DNA of 64,000 nt from positions 59,172-123,171 of the forward strand of contig NZ_KB889908.1 in the NCBI RefSeq assembly GCF_000372805.1, given 5' to 3'. Position numbers and translations under genes: made by a program. The notes below the pieces were generated by a model. The model was given only the letters and a program-made list of their open reading frames with translations. It was not told the DNA's origin and did no database searches. Positions 16,615 to 26,323 of this stretch are shown piece by piece. Positions within the stretch are counted from its first letter, which is position 1; every line of letters begins with the position of its first letter. The stretch is from Marinobacter gelidimuriae (GTDB taxonomy: Bacteria; Pseudomonadota; Gammaproteobacteria; Pseudomonadales; Oleiphilaceae).

Positions 16615-17399
16615 ACGGCATTTCTCCGGTAGGCTATGGTCATCAGGATCAGGCCAGCTAGCACCATGGGCAATGACAGCACTTGCCCCATAGTAAGCCA
16701 GTCAAAAGCCAGGTAGCCCAGTTGAGCGTCAGGCTCACGCACGAATTCCACCGCGAAGCGGAACACACCGTAGCAGGTCAGAAACAGGCCAGATACGGCC
16801 ATACGCGGCCGGGGTTTAGCCGAGAACCACCACAGGATGATGAAGAACAGCACGCCTTCGAGGGCGAACTGATAGAGCTGGGAGGGGTGTCGGGCCAAGG
16901 CGTCTGGCGCTTGCCGAAATACCATGCCCCAGGGCACATCCGTGGGTTTGCCCCAGAGTTCGCCGTTGATGAAGTTGCCAATGCGCCCCGCCCCCAGGCC
17001 GACAGGCACCAGTGGCGCAACAAAATCGGTCATGCGCCAGAAGCCTGCGCCTATTTTACGGCCGTACCACCACATGCCAAGCATGACCCCCAGCAGGCCG
17101 CCGTGGAACGACATGCCGCCTTCCCACACCCGCAGCAGCCACAATGGGTCCGCCAGAAACACATCAAAGTTGTAGAAGATGACATAACCAAAACGGCCAC
17201 CCAGAATAACTCCCAGCGCCAGGTAAAACAGCAGGTCGCCCACTTGCTCTTCGTTAACCGGCGACCAGGGTTTGCGGCTGCGTAAGCGCCCCAGCCACCA
17301 GCCGGCCGCAAAGCCGACCAGGTAGGTCAGGCCATACCAGTGTATTTTCAGTGGCCCGATAGCAATGGCCACCGGATCGATCTGCGGATGTTGCAACAT
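16611..17399 (-). CDS. lgt: Prolipoprotein diacylglyceryl transferase
   Basis: Lgt transfers diacylglycerol from phosphatidylglycerol to the lipobox Cys of prolipoproteins in the inner membrane, the first step of lipoprotein maturation. It would act on the lipoproteins encoded here, such as RlpA and LpoA. The 262-residue protein has about seven transmembrane segments; [11 protein letters not shown] at 20-30, MSFHGGLLG at 96-104 (His99) and the Lgt signature [15 protein letters not shown] at 136-150 (Arg139, Asn142) are all present, plus HPSQLYQ. It is followed directly by thyA with a 4-bp overlap and lies 10 bp after the TSUP permease gene. Confidence 0.97.
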   Translation of the reverse strand: MLQHPQIDPVAIAIGPLKIHWYGLTYLVGFAAGWWLGRLRSRKPWSPVNEEQVGDLLFYLALGVILGGRFGYVIFYNFDVFLADPLWLLRVWEGGMSFHGGLLGVMLGMWWYGRKIGAGFWRMTDFVAPLVPVGLGAGRIGNFINGELWGKPTDVPWGMVFRQAPDALARHPSQLYQFALEGVLFFIILWWFSAKPRPRMAVSGLFLTCYGVFRFAVEFVREPDAQLGYLAFDWLTMGQVLSLPMVLAGLILMTIAYRRNAV

Positions 17400-17408
17400 T
17401 GTAATCCC

Positions 17409-18206
17409 TTAACTCAGTAGAAAGCGGAGGCCGATCAGCACCAGCATAATGGCGAAGATGCGCCTCAATAGGGGCGCATTAAGGCGGTGCGCCAGATTGG
17501 CGCCCACACGGGCGAATAACACGCTGGTGAGTATGACCCCGATCAGCGCCGGCAAATAGATGAAACCAAGGCTGTGTGCCGGTAGTTCCGGGTTGCCCCA
17601 GCCGGTCCACAAGTTGCCCAGAGCTCCGGCTAGCGCAATGGGCAGGCCGCAGGCTGCGGAGATACCGACGGCATGCTGCATTTTAATGTTACAGCGGCTT
17701 AGGTAAGGCACGGTTAATGTGCCGCCACCAATTCCAAAGATGGCTGAGGCCCAGCCAATCACGGCGCCCGCCACACCCAGCCCTTTATTACCTGGCACTG
17801 ATCGACCTGGTTTGGGATCAAAGCCAAGCAACAGTTTTACCGCCACCACGATCACAAATACGCCAATGATCAGTTCGAGCGCTGGCCCGCTGAGCAGCGA
17901 TGCGGTCCAGGCACCGATTAAAGCGCCAAATACGATGCCCACGGTCATTGCCCGGAAAATGTCCCAGCGAATTGCGCCGTGAACATGATGTGAGCGTATC
18001 GAACTTAACGAGGTGAACACGATAGTGGCCAGCGAGGTCCCCACTGCCATGTGGGCGGCGATATCGGGGCTAAAGCCCTGGGCACCAAAGCTGAAGATCA
18101 GTACCGGCACAATAACCAGTCCGCCACCAATGCCAAACAGGCCGGCTAGACTGCCCGCCAGCGCTCCCAAGGCGAGGTACAGCGAAAAAAGCATGATGAA
18201 AGACAT
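17409..18206 (-). CDS. Sulfite exporter TauE/SafE family (TSUP) permease
   Basis: This 265-residue protein has about eight hydrophobic segments and the two half-repeats typical of the TSUP family: GLFGIGGGLVIVPVL in the first half and SAIFGIGGGTLTVPYLSRCN in the second. Family members transport sulfite, sulfoacetate or other organosulfur anions, but the substrate cannot be told here. I start it at ATG 18206 (MSFIMLFSLYLALGALAG), which begins just before the first membrane segment; the frame extends upstream to 18293 with a polar, cysteine-bearing stretch that looks untranslated. It lies upstream of lgt with a 9-bp gap and diverges from the NRDE gene. Confidence 0.88.
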   Translation of the reverse strand: MSFIMLFSLYLALGALAGSLAGLFGIGGGLVIVPVLIFSFGAQGFSPDIAAHMAVGTSLATIVFTSLSSIRSHHVHGAIRWDIFRAMTVGIVFGALIGAWTASLLSGPALELIIGVFVIVVAVKLLLGFDPKPGRSVPGNKGLGVAGAVIGWASAIFGIGGGTLTVPYLSRCNIKMQHAVGISAACGLPIALAGALGNLWTGWGNPELPAHSLGFIYLPALIGVILTSVLFARVGANLAHRLNAPLLRRIFAIMLVLIGLRFLLS

Positions 18207-18316
18207 TGCAGCGCACACCGCCGTTACATTTATGGATGGGTATGATACACCTTGTGAAAACAAGGCTCCATTGCACCAACCTTCTGTATACACAACGTTA
18301 AGGAAATAGCGCGGAT

Positions 18317-19123
18317 ATGTGTTTGATTGCGTTTACTCTGGGCCAGAACCGGCACTATCCGCTGGTGGTTGCTGCTAACCGGGATGAATTCTTCAACCGG
18401 CCTACGGCCGCTATGGATTGGTGGACTGGTGCAAGCCATGCGCTGGTTTCAGAGCAGATTCTGGCAGGCCGGGATTTACAGGCCGGCGGTACCTGGCTGG
18501 CTATCAGCGCCAGCGGTGTTGTCAGCGCGGTCACCAATGTGCGCGAAGGCAGCCCGGAGCCCGGCGTTATCAGCCGCGGTGATTTGCCTCTGCGCGCCTT
18601 ACAACAATCGCCCCAGGCCTTGCGCAAGCACTTGGCCGATAATGCCAGCCGCTATTCCGGTTTTAATCTGGTGACACTCGATGCCGGCCAGGAACGCGCG
18701 GCCGGCCCCGGCGGCTGGTATTTCAGCAACCGCGACGCTCACCCGGGGCGTAGCCTGCACCGCGGCTGCTACGGCGTTAGCAATCATCTGCTGCAAACCC
18801 CCTGGCCCAAACTGTTGCGTCTGCGCCAACGTGTCACCAACACCGTAATCGCAGCCGGTGAAGACAGTGAGCCTTTGCACCAGGCGCTAATCAATCACTT
18901 AAAAGATTCTACTCCGGCCCCGGATCATTTGTTGCCCCGCACCGGTGTGGGCCTTACTACCGAGCGGATGTTGTCACCGGCGTTCATTATTGGCGAGCAT
19001 TACGGCACCCGCGTAACCACGGTGGTGACCGTGGCCGCCAGTGGCGAAATACGAGTTACCGAGCAAACCTGGCAACCCGGCGGCAAACCCGCTGAATGTC
19101 GACAACTGTGCTGGCAGCAGTAG
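18317..19123 (+). CDS. NRDE family protein (TANGO2-like)
   Basis: The 268-residue protein begins [11 protein letters not shown] and contains [12 protein letters not shown], the NRDE motif that names the family, followed by [29 protein letters not shown]. The Cys after the initiator Met is strongly conserved in the family and makes it an N-terminal nucleophile-like candidate, though no reaction is established; eukaryotic TANGO2 has been connected with heme and lipid handling. There is no signal peptide. AAGGAA is eleven bases before the ATG. Its 3' end lies about 85 bp before xseB, with an apparent promoter between, so it may be a single-gene unit. Confidence 0.88.
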   Translation: MCLIAFTLGQNRHYPLVVAANRDEFFNRPTAAMDWWTGASHALVSEQILAGRDLQAGGTWLAISASGVVSAVTNVREGSPEPGVISRGDLPLRALQQSPQALRKHLADNASRYSGFNLVTLDAGQERAAGPGGWYFSNRDAHPGRSLHRGCYGVSNHLLQTPWPKLLRLRQRVTNTVIAAGEDSEPLHQALINHLKDSTPAPDHLLPRTGVGLTTERMLSPAFIIGEHYGTRVTTVVTVAASGEIRVTEQTWQPGGKPAECRQLCWQQ

Positions 19124-19136
19124 CCCGTAAGCTCTG

Positions 19137-19144
19137 TTATAATC
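19137..19144 (+). promoter_or_regulatory. -10 element of the xseB-ispA-dxs promoter
   Basis: TATAAT in CTGTTATAATCCGCC lies about 70 bp upstream of the xseB ATG and shortly after the NRDE stop. No good -35 is visible at 16-18 bp. The match to the helicase upstream string (GTTATAATCCGC) strengthens the idea that both are real promoter cores. Confidence 0.4.
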
Positions 19145-19209
19145 CGCCGGAAACGCACCTAATGCCCCGTCTGGCGGCATTATTCGATTCGATCACAGCG
19201 GAGGCTTTT

Positions 19210-19509
19210 ATGGCTGGCAAAAAAGACACCGCGGCTGCCGCGACAAAAGCACCCTCGTTGGGTGGCTTTGAAAAGTCCCTGGAGGAGCTGGAACAGCTGG
19301 TGCGTGATCTGGAGCACGGCGAGTTAACACTGGAGCAATCGCTGGCTACCTTCGAACGTGGCGTCGGCCTTACCCGTGATTGCCAACAAGCCCTGAAAAG
19401 CGCTGAGCAGCGGGTAGAAGTACTGGTACAAAACGGAGATGGCAGCCTGGAAACCCGACCGTTCCTTGAGCAAAGTAATGAACAGAGCGATCAGAGCAGC
19501 GATTCGTGA
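19210..19509 (+). CDS. xseB: Exodeoxyribonuclease VII small subunit
   Basis: XseB associates with XseA in the exonuclease VII complex that degrades single-stranded DNA to short oligonucleotides. The 99-residue product from ATG 19210 (preceded by GGAGG) shows the conserved core [43 protein letters not shown], essentially two antiparallel helices that bind XseA. The N-terminal [16 protein letters not shown] is a short polar tail. It overlaps ispA by 4 bp (GTGA), the same xseB-ispA-dxs order as in E. coli. xseA is not in the window. Confidence 0.96.
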   Translation: MAGKKDTAAAATKAPSLGGFEKSLEELEQLVRDLEHGELTLEQSLATFERGVGLTRDCQQALKSAEQRVEVLVQNGDGSLETRPFLEQSNEQSDQSSDS

Positions 19510-20405
19510 ACACCGCCACCCGCTTGCCAGCCAGTGAATTTTTGCAACACTGCCGCGCTGAGATTGACCAGCAGCTAGCCGACTATATGGATCAAGCCAG
19601 CGCATCCCAGCGCCTGCAGGACACCATGCGCTATGGCTTGCTGGGCGGTGGCAAGCGCATTCGCCCGGCGCTTTGCCTGGCCGCTGCCGAAGCCGTTGGC
19701 GGCCAGCGCCAAATCGCTCTGGCACCGGCCTGTGCTCTGGAGATGATTCACGCGTACTCGCTGATGCACGACGACTTACCGGCCATGGACGACGATGATC
19801 TGCGCCGCGGCCGCGCCACCGCACACATCGCATTCGACGAATCTTCGGCCATACTTGCTGGCGACGCTCTGCAGGCAGAGGCGTTTCGGGTACTGGCCAC
19901 GGCGCCGCGGTTAAGCGCTGAAGTCAAACTGGCTATGGTAAAAGCTTTGGCGAACGCCTGCGGGGCAAGCGGTATGGTGGGCGGGCAGGCTACTGATCTG
20001 GAGTCTGTGGCAAGAACCCTGACTCTGGAACAGCTAGAGAATATGCACCGACATAAGACCGGCGCTCTGATTGAAGCCAGCGTACACCTTGGAGCCCTGG
20101 CCGGTGGCGTAACAGACGCCGCGTTGCTAGACGCCCTGGCTCGTTACGCCCGCGCGCTGGGACTGGCGTTTCAGGTGCAGGACGATTTGCTGGACATAGA
20201 AGGCGATACCCAGGTGATTGGCAAAACCCAAGGCTCTGATATCGCCCGCGGCAAACCCACTTACCCCGCACTATTGGGGCCGGAAGGCGCACGCGAACAC
20301 TTGGCAAGGCTGCTAGCCGAGGCTCACGACAGCCTGGAGGGGCTTGGCATTCAAGCCGACGCCCTTCACGCCATGGCAGATTACGTAGTGGCCCGTAGCC
20401 ACTAA
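19506..20405 (+). CDS. ispA: Farnesyl diphosphate synthase (short-chain polyprenyl synthase)
   Basis: IspA condenses IPP with DMAPP and then geranyl diphosphate to make farnesyl diphosphate, precursor of undecaprenyl phosphate, quinones and hemes. The start is GTG at 19506 inside the xseB stop (GTGA). The 299-residue protein contains [14 protein letters not shown], the first Asp-rich motif [15 protein letters not shown] and the second DDLLDIEGD, in normal order, plus [11 protein letters not shown]. The residues before the first Asp motif ([12 protein letters not shown]) are those expected for a C15-product enzyme. It is coupled to xseB and precedes dxs by about 160 bp, an isoprenoid-dedicated cluster. 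Confidence 0.96.
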   Translation: MNTATRLPASEFLQHCRAEIDQQLADYMDQASASQRLQDTMRYGLLGGGKRIRPALCLAAAEAVGGQRQIALAPACALEMIHAYSLMHDDLPAMDDDDLRRGRATAHIAFDESSAILAGDALQAEAFRVLATAPRLSAEVKLAMVKALANACGASGMVGGQATDLESVARTLTLEQLENMHRHKTGALIEASVHLGALAGGVTDAALLDALARYARALGLAFQVQDDLLDIEGDTQVIGKTQGSDIARGKPTYPALLGPEGAREHLARLLAEAHDSLEGLGIQADALHAMADYVVARSH

Positions 20406-20568
20406 GCAAACGCCCGCGTAACATTCCGGGCATTGAGTCGCTCCCGCTTCGAGGCGCACACTGCGGGATAAACACGTGGCAAACGACAAGGCGCGGCGCT
20501 GATACAACCCGACGATGCAGCGTATACAACGACAACCCTTGCCGATTATGCAAAAAAGAACCGAGCAG

Positions 20569-22539
20569 ATGCAGGACACAATGATTTTCAGGGAAATCCC
20601 CTTACAGCGACCCAACACCCCCATGCTGGACCGTATTGGTTCGCCGGCAGACATGCGCCAGTTACCCGCCGATCAGTTAACTCAGCTGGCACGAGAGCTG
20701 CGGTCGTTTCTATTGTGGTCGGTGGGCACGACAGGCGGCCACTTTGGCGCCGGCCTGGGCGTACTGGAACTAACGGTTGCCCTGCACTATGTGTTCAATA
20801 CGCCGGAAGACCGCCTGGTTTGGGACGTGGGCCATCAGACCTACCCTCATAAAATCCTGACAGGACGCCGCGAACAGATGGGCAGCATTCGCCGCAAAAA
20901 CGGCCTGGCAGGGTTTCCCAAACGCACTGAGAGCCCTTACGACACCTTTGGTGTGGGCCATTCCAGCACCTCTATCAGCGCCGCCCTGGGCATGGCCATT
21001 GCCGCCAATCATCAAGGGCTGACGCGCAAGAGCATCGCGGTGATTGGTGATGGCGCCATGACCGCCGGCATGGCATTTGAGGCACTGAATCACGCCGGCC
21101 ATTTGAAGGCCGATATGTTGGTGATTCTGAACGACAACGACATGTCGATTTCCCGCAACGTAGGTGGCCTGTCCAATTATTTTGCCAAGCTTCTATCCAG
21201 TCGCACTTATCATCAAATGCGCGACAGCAGCAAAAAAGTGCTTGAGATAGCCCCGGGTCTGCGCGAACTGGCAAAAAAAACCGAAGAACACTTCAAAGGC
21301 ATGATTGCGCCAGGCACCCTGTTTGAAGAATTGGGGTTCAATTACATCGGCCCCATTGACGGCCACGACCTGCCATTACTGGTAGAAACCCTGGAGAACA
21401 TCCGCGAGCTCAGCGGCCCGCAGTTTTTGCACATTGTCACTACCAAAGGCAAAGGTTTTGCTCCCGCAGAAGCCGACCCGATTGGCTACCACGCCATCAA
21501 CAAGATAGAACCCCTGGTAGCCACCACTGCTGCCAGCGGCAAACCGGCGCCGGTGAAGTCTGGCCCGGCCGCGCCCAAATACGCCAACGTGTTTGGCCAA
21601 TGGCTGTGTGATGCCGCAGCCGCGGATGAGCGAGTGATGGGCATAACCCCCGCCATGTGCGAGGGCTCTGATCTTTTGGCCTTTGCCGAGCGTTTTCCCG
21701 CGCGTTATTTTGACGTTGCCATTGCCGAGCAGCACGCCGTTACTTTGGCCGCCGGCATGGCCTGTGATGGCGCTAAACCGGTGGTGGCCATCTACTCCAC
21801 CTTCTTACAGCGTGGTTACGATCAGCTTATCCACGATGTAGCCATTCAGAATCTGGACGTACTGTTTGCCATTGACCGCGCCGGCCTGGTGGGCGAAGAC
21901 GGCCCAACTCATGCCGGGGCCTTCGACATAAGTTATCTGCGTTGCATCCCCAATATGGTGTTGATGACACCGTCTGACGAAAACGAAACCCGGCAGTTAC
22001 TGCACACCGGTCTGGTGCATGAAGGCCCGGCGGCGGTGCGCTATCCCCGCGGTAGCGGCAGCGGGGTCGAGATTGACCCGTTGTTGCACACACTGCCCCT
22101 GGGTAAAGGCAGAATTGTGCGCGAACGCGAGCGCAAGAGCGCAAGCGGCCGTATCGCCATTCTGAATTTTGGCACCCTTTTGCCGCGGGCCCTGAAAGCC
22201 GCACAGGCGCTGGACGCCACAGTGGCCGATATGCGCTTTGTAAAACCGCTGGATGAAGCTCTGATACGCCAGTTGGCAGAGCAGCACGATTTGCTGGTGA
22301 CTCTGGAGGAAAATGCCATCGCCGGGGGCGCCGGCAGTGCGGTTTGCGAATGGTTGAATCAGGAAGAAATTACCATGCCGGTGCTGCAGCTGGGACTGCC
22401 CGACACGTTCGTTGACCACGGCAGCCGCAATCAGCTGTTAGAGGAATGCGGTCTGGATGCTGCGACTATCGAGCGCAGCATAACTGGCCGCGTGCAACGA
22501 TTGGTCAGCCAGTCGGGCAAAGCCGCGCAGTCTTCCTGA
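20569..22539 (+). CDS. dxs: 1-deoxy-D-xylulose-5-phosphate synthase
   Basis: Dxs condenses pyruvate and glyceraldehyde-3-phosphate using thiamine diphosphate, the entry step of the MEP isoprenoid pathway, feeding IspA upstream. The core is complete: [64 protein letters not shown] (thiamine diphosphate loop GDG-N), then the pyrimidine and C-terminal domains ([30 protein letters not shown]). The start is uncertain: the frame is open from 20515, and ATGs at 20569 and 20581 both give ends like known homologues ([11 protein letters not shown]); 20581 has AGGA close upstream. About 656 residues from 20569. Confidence 0.94.
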   Translation: MQDTMIFREIPLQRPNTPMLDRIGSPADMRQLPADQLTQLARELRSFLLWSVGTTGGHFGAGLGVLELTVALHYVFNTPEDRLVWDVGHQTYPHKILTGRREQMGSIRRKNGLAGFPKRTESPYDTFGVGHSSTSISAALGMAIAANHQGLTRKSIAVIGDGAMTAGMAFEALNHAGHLKADMLVILNDNDMSISRNVGGLSNYFAKLLSSRTYHQMRDSSKKVLEIAPGLRELAKKTEEHFKGMIAPGTLFEELGFNYIGPIDGHDLPLLVETLENIRELSGPQFLHIVTTKGKGFAPAEADPIGYHAINKIEPLVATTAASGKPAPVKSGPAAPKYANVFGQWLCDAAAADERVMGITPAMCEGSDLLAFAERFPARYFDVAIAEQHAVTLAAGMACDGAKPVVAIYSTFLQRGYDQLIHDVAIQNLDVLFAIDRAGLVGEDGPTHAGAFDISYLRCIPNMVLMTPSDENETRQLLHTGLVHEGPAAVRYPRGSGSGVEIDPLLHTLPLGKGRIVRERERKSASGRIAILNFGTLLPRALKAAQALDATVADMRFVKPLDEALIRQLAEQHDLLVTLEENAIAGGAGSAVCEWLNQEEITMPVLQLGLPDTFVDHGSRNQLLEECGLDAATIERSITGRVQRLVSQSGKAAQSS

Positions 22540-22571
22540 TAATTGCCTGGCTCTGACAAGAGATGGAGACT

Positions 22572-22601
22572 CAGCAGGCGAGGTATGAAAGCCGCCTGCT
22601 G
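22572..22601. other. Hairpin between convergent dxs and ribA
   Basis: CAGCAGGCG and CGCCTGCTG form a perfect 9-bp stem with a 12-base loop in the gap between the two stop codons. No T run follows on either strand, so it may act as a transcript-end stabiliser or weak bidirectional terminator rather than a classical intrinsic one. Confidence 0.4.
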
Positions 22602-22612
22602 CGCTCAGAGGC

Positions 22613-23227
22613 TCAGAGCCGGGGGTCATCGTCCTGATGAATCGCCAGAAAATGGCCGAGTTTGCTCTGTTTGGTGTCCAGATAGTGCTCGTTATGGGGG
22701 TTTCTTCCTACGTGCAGCTCGACTCTTTCCACAACATCAATGCCGTATGACGACAACGCCTTTACTTTGCGCGGGTTGTTCGTCATCAACCGCAAGCGCT
22801 TTATACCCAAGTGCTCCAACATATCTTTGCACATGCTGTAGTCACGAAGATCCGCTGCAAAACCCAAACGTTCGTTGGCTTCGACTGTGTCGGCACCCTG
22901 GTCTTGAAGGTTGTAAGCACGAATCTTGTTGAGCAGGCCGATACCGCGGCCTTCCTGGCGCAGATACATCAAAATACCGCGACCTTCACGAGCGATGCTG
23001 CGCAAGGCTTCTTCCAGTTGATAACCACAGTCACAGCGCATGCTGTAAAGAGCGTCACCGGTCAGGCATTCAGAGTGGGTGCGGGCTAACATGGGTTCGT
23101 CGCCAGCCAGATCACCCAGCGTCAGCGCGACGTGCTCTTTGCCGGTGTCCGGCTCTTCAAAACCGTGCATTTCAAAAACCCCAAACGGGGTCGGCAGCCG
23201 GCAAGTCTCAATGTAACGAACAGCCAC
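22613..23227 (-). CDS. ribA: GTP cyclohydrolase II
   Basis: RibA opens the imidazole ring of GTP, releasing formate and pyrophosphate, the first step of riboflavin synthesis. The 204-residue stand-alone enzyme has the zinc-binding cysteines C54, C65 and C67 ([16 protein letters not shown]), the catalytic stretch [18 protein letters not shown] and the C-terminal [12 protein letters not shown]. It is not fused to the RibB domain, unlike many bacterial homologues. It follows moaC by about 100 bp; that gap holds a short tandem repeat. No FMN riboswitch is evident upstream. Confidence 0.97.
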   Translation of the reverse strand: MAVRYIETCRLPTPFGVFEMHGFEEPDTGKEHVALTLGDLAGDEPMLARTHSECLTGDALYSMRCDCGYQLEEALRSIAREGRGILMYLRQEGRGIGLLNKIRAYNLQDQGADTVEANERLGFAADLRDYSMCKDMLEHLGIKRLRLMTNNPRKVKALSSYGIDVVERVELHVGRNPHNEHYLDTKQSKLGHFLAIHQDDDPRL

Positions 23228-23291
23228 TGTAATTCCTCGTGGTTCGATCTTATGATCTTAGATGGAGCAGCCTGCCTGCGGCAGGTACGTT

Positions 23292-23336
23292 GTTTCTAAT
23301 AGATCAGGTGCTGGGTTTCTACGGATCAGGTGCTGG
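23292..23336. repeat. Tandem 22/23-bp duplication at the 3' end of moaC
   Basis: Two adjacent copies of GTTTCTA-n(2-3)-GATCAGGTGCTGG (23292-23314 and 23315-23336) differ only by one base insertion and one substitution. The second copy contains the moaC stop codon and last codons, so it looks like a local duplication that extended the 3' end. Confidence 0.7.
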
Positions 23337-23823
23337 CCTGCCAGTGGCCACTGCGGCCGCCTTTCTTTTCCACCAAGCGCAGGTTGCTTACAACCATGGC
23401 CTTGTCGACTGCTTTGCACATGTCGTAAACGGTCAACGCGGCGATACTGGCCGCCGTTAGCGCTTCCATTTCTACGCCGGTCTGACCAGACAGCTTGCAC
23501 AAGGTGCGAATGTGGACCGACATGCCGTCTGCACCGGGTTCTAGCTCTACCTTCACCGAGGTCAGGTTTAAGGCGTGGCACAGGGGGATCAGATCGTGAG
23601 TGCGCTTGGCCGCCATAATGCCGGCAATACGTGCCACCGCCAAAACGTCACCCTTCGGGTGTTGGCCATCCACGATCATCGCCAGAGTTTGGGCCGACAT
23701 ACTGATCGTGGCCTCGGCACGGGCTTCGCGCTCGGTTACCGCTTTGGCGGTAACGTCGACCATGCGTGCTTCGCCTTTGTCATTCAGGTGCGTCAGTTTG
23801 CTCACAGCCTCTCCCGTTGGCAT
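23326..23823 (-). CDS. moaC: Cyclic pyranopterin monophosphate synthase MoaC
   Basis: MoaC converts the MoaA product (3',8-cyclo-GTP) to cyclic pyranopterin monophosphate, the first stable intermediate of molybdenum cofactor synthesis. The 165-residue protein begins [25 protein letters not shown] and contains [17 protein letters not shown] and [25 protein letters not shown], ending in KGGRSG, all family hallmarks including the conserved catalytic lysine region. moaA, moaD and moaE are not nearby, so this is an isolated moaC. Its last codons lie in a short tandem duplication. A gap of about 110 bp separates it from the Nudix/ThiE-like gene. Confidence 0.96.
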   Translation of the reverse strand: MPTGEAVSKLTHLNDKGEARMVDVTAKAVTEREARAEATISMSAQTLAMIVDGQHPKGDVLAVARIAGIMAAKRTHDLIPLCHALNLTSVKVELEPGADGMSVHIRTLCKLSGQTGVEMEALTAASIAALTVYDMCKAVDKAMVVSNLRLVEKKGGRSGHWQAST

Positions 23824-23933
23824 AATCGCCGAATAAACACCTTCGACGGTATTGGTTCAATACACATCCACGATGTAAAAAATATGTTACATCATAACAA
23901 CTGTGGCGCTGCGCTGCGCTGTTAAACGCCGGC

Positions 23934-24989
23934 TTATGCCCACCAGAAGCCAATGCCAGCGATGCCTTGTGCGCCGCATTGGCGGGCCTGTGGCAGATCG
24001 GCTGGCGATAAGCCGCCAATGCCATACACCGGTAGTCGTGCCGCTGACACCAGTTGGCTGAACGCACACCAGCCCAGAGGCGCCTCATCGGGGTGACTAG
24101 GCGTATCCAACACGTGCCCCAGGGTTGCATAGTCGGCACCGATGGCCGCAGCGTGAGCCAGTTGCTCTGCGTTATGGCAGGAAACCCCCAGCCTGAAGCA
24201 TTCAACCACCGGCCGCTGCTGACACTGCCTGGCGTGGCGCCAGGGCAAATGCACGCCAGCAGCCTGGGGATGGCAGTCCATCAGCTCGGGCACGCCGTGT
24301 AACATAAGCTCACTGCCATTACTCTGACACAGCGCCAAAGCACTCTGCGCCAAGCGATTGTAAGCTATCGCCTGTTCAGTCAAAGCCGGGGCCCGCAACA
24401 CGATCAGCGGCGGCTGGCTAACCTGTAGCGCTGTTTTTAAGCGTTTCAGGCCACTTTCACCCTCTGCCACGTCGCTACCCGTTAACGCCAACTGCGAAGG
24501 CAGTTGAAGAGCGCGGATAATTGGGCGATTCGCTGCGGGGAAATCCGCGTCGCGTAAATCCTGCGGCAATAGCCACTGAATCGGCTGACCTTCGCGGCCA
24601 TGAGCCCCGCCTGATGCTGCGTCGGTCGACCAAACATCCAAAAAAACACGCTTGTCGCCATAATCGTGTCGGATACCAATGACGGGCTGTAAAGCGGATT
24701 CGATCAACTTTAATCCGGTTTCTTCGGCAATCTCACGCACCAACGCCTGCTGCACGGTTTCACCCGGCTCCACTTTACCCCCCGGAAACTCCAGTAGTCC
24801 GCCCTGATGGGCGTGTTCGGGCCTGCGGGCAATCAGCACCCGCCCATCGCGAATGATCACGCCGACGGCGACGTGCACTTCACGTAATACGCTTAGCGCT
24901 CTCTCCGGCACTTCATCAGGCATTTTATCAGGTACTTCCCCAAGTGCTGTCGAAGGCGGTTGCTCAGGCATATTCTCAATCACAGGCAT
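23934..24989 (-). CDS. Nudix hydrolase fused to a thiamine-phosphate-synthase-like domain
   Basis: The 351-residue product has an N-terminal tail rich in Met-Pro-Glu/Asp, then a MutT-like Nudix domain with a full box (FPGGKVEPGETVQQ, REIAEETGL; about residues 68-92 from this start), then, from about 180, a ThiE/TenI-like TIM-barrel: YGIGGLSPADLPQARQCGAQ near the C-terminus is the typical phosphate-binding end. MutT homologues remove 8-oxo-dGTP. In this fused family the ThiE-like half has no established activity and lacks some substrate-loop residues. I start it at ATG 24989, which shares one base with the argJ stop (TGATG); the frame extends to 25046 inside argJ. The argJ-mutT coupling is common after secA in gammaproteobacteria. 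Confidence 0.88.
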   Translation of the reverse strand: MPVIENMPEQPPSTALGEVPDKMPDEVPERALSVLREVHVAVGVIIRDGRVLIARRPEHAHQGGLLEFPGGKVEPGETVQQALVREIAEETGLKLIESALQPVIGIRHDYGDKRVFLDVWSTDAASGGAHGREGQPIQWLLPQDLRDADFPAANRPIIRALQLPSQLALTGSDVAEGESGLKRLKTALQVSQPPLIVLRAPALTEQAIAYNRLAQSALALCQSNGSELMLHGVPELMDCHPQAAGVHLPWRHARQCQQRPVVECFRLGVSCHNAEQLAHAAAIGADYATLGHVLDTPSHPDEAPLGWCAFSQLVSAARLPVYGIGGLSPADLPQARQCGAQGIAGIGFWWA

Positions 24990-26206
24990 CAGCTGCGGTA
25001 ATCGGCGTTGATGGTGACATAGTCGTGGGAGAAGTCGCAGGTCCAAACGGTCTCATGCACTGCGCCTCGTTTGAGGTCGATGCGAATGGTGATTTCTTCC
25101 TGGTTCATCACCGCCTGGCCGCGTTCCTCCGAGTAATCGTCTGCCCGACCGCCATTGCGGACCAGACACACGTCTCCCAGGTAAATTTCCAAGGCGTTCA
25201 AGTCCAGGCCTTCGACACCCGCGCGGCCAACGGCGGCCAGAATGCGACCCCAGTTGGGGTCTGACGCAAACAGCGCCGTTTTAACAAGCGGCGAATGCGC
25301 GACCGTGTAGGCTACATCCAGAGCTTCATTGACTGTCGCTGCGTGGTTAACCTCAATGGTTACAAACTTGGTTGCCCCCTCACCGTCGCGCACAATGGCG
25401 TGGGCCAGATCCATATACACCTGGCGCAGAGCGTCTTTTAACGGCGCCAATAGCGGGCTGTCAGCGGTTATTTCCGGGCCGCCGTAACATCCGCTGGCGA
25501 TCAGCATGCAGGCATCGTTGGTGGAGGTGTCACCGTCGATGGTAATGCGATTGAAGGACTGCTCACCCAGCTCCGAGGCCAGGGATTGCAACACATCCGG
25601 CGCGATACGGGCGTCGGTGGCAATGAACCCCAGCATGGTGGCCATGTTGGGGCGAATCATGCCCGCACCCTTGCTGATGCCGGAAATACTCACCGTATGG
25701 CCGCCCAAATCCACTTGCACCGATGCCCCTTTGGGGCGGGTGTCGGTGGTCATAATGCCGTTTGCCGCTTCGGCCCAGCGATCTACGCGGGTATCCGCCA
25801 GTGCATCGGGCAGCGCTGCGACAATGTTGGCCACCGGCAGAGGCTCACCGATCACGCCGGTGGAGAATGGCAACACCTGATGTTCAACAACGCCGGCGGC
25901 GGCTGCAAGAGCCTCACAGCAGGCTGCTGCGTCGACCAGGCCGCGTTCGCCAGTGCCCGCGTTGGCGTTACCGGTATTAATGAGCAGATAGCGCGGCGCG
26001 CCTGCAGCAAGGTGCTTGCGGCTAAGCGTAACCGGTGCCGCACAGAACTGGTTGCGGGTGAAAATTCCGGCTACCTGCGTGCCCTCAGCCAAGGAAAATA
26101 ATACGACATCTTTGCGGCCAGGCTTTTTAATACCGGCACTGGCAATGCCCAGTTCTACGCCTTTGATGGGAAAAAACTCGGGTAAGGTTCCGGGACCTAC
26201 CGCCAT
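24989..26206 (-). CDS. argJ: Bifunctional glutamate N-acetyltransferase / amino-acid acetyltransferase ArgJ
   Basis: ArgJ transfers the acetyl group from N-acetylornithine to glutamate, closing the arginine acetyl cycle, and in bifunctional forms also makes N-acetylglutamate from acetyl-CoA. The ATG at 26206 is preceded by AGGAG with good spacing; the product is 405 residues. The self-cleavage site is in [15 protein letters not shown] (the Thr after Ala-Met-type ATML becomes the nucleophile of the beta chain). Other hallmarks are [15 protein letters not shown] and the C-terminal [15 protein letters not shown]. It overlaps the Nudix/ThiE-like gene by one base and lies downstream of secA past a terminator. 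Confidence 0.96.
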   Translation of the reverse strand: MAVGPGTLPEFFPIKGVELGIASAGIKKPGRKDVVLFSLAEGTQVAGIFTRNQFCAAPVTLSRKHLAAGAPRYLLINTGNANAGTGERGLVDAAACCEALAAAAGVVEHQVLPFSTGVIGEPLPVANIVAALPDALADTRVDRWAEAANGIMTTDTRPKGASVQVDLGGHTVSISGISKGAGMIRPNMATMLGFIATDARIAPDVLQSLASELGEQSFNRITIDGDTSTNDACMLIASGCYGGPEITADSPLLAPLKDALRQVYMDLAHAIVRDGEGATKFVTIEVNHAATVNEALDVAYTVAHSPLVKTALFASDPNWGRILAAVGRAGVEGLDLNALEIYLGDVCLVRNGGRADDYSEERGQAVMNQEEITIRIDLKRGAVHETVWTCDFSHDYVTINADYRS

Positions 26207-26260
26207 GGTAATTCTCCTGACAAATAATGAATAAAGACTGCCCGCGGGCATTCAAAACGC

Positions 26261-26296
26261 AAAAACCCGCAGCCTGAATGAACCAGATTGCGGGTT
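26261..26296 (-). terminator. Rho-independent terminator of secA
   Basis: On the minus strand AACCCGCA, a 17-base loop and TGCGGGTT form a perfect 8-bp stem, followed by TTTTTGCGTTTT. It lies about 30 bp after the secA stop, separating secA from argJ. Confidence 0.85.
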
Positions 26297-26323
26297 GAAG
26301 ATAGCTTTCAATGACAGTGCTGT

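Noticed and set aside
20406..20568. A TPP or other riboswitch before dxs
   Set aside because: No conserved TPP core (CUGAGA, ACCUGA) is visible and no terminator-like helix precedes dxs.
26239..26250. 12-bp perfect palindrome TGCCCGCGGGCA upstream of argJ as an ArgR operator
   Set aside because: It does not resemble an ARG box (AT-rich, 18 bp). It may be chance, or a transcript structure near the secA terminator.
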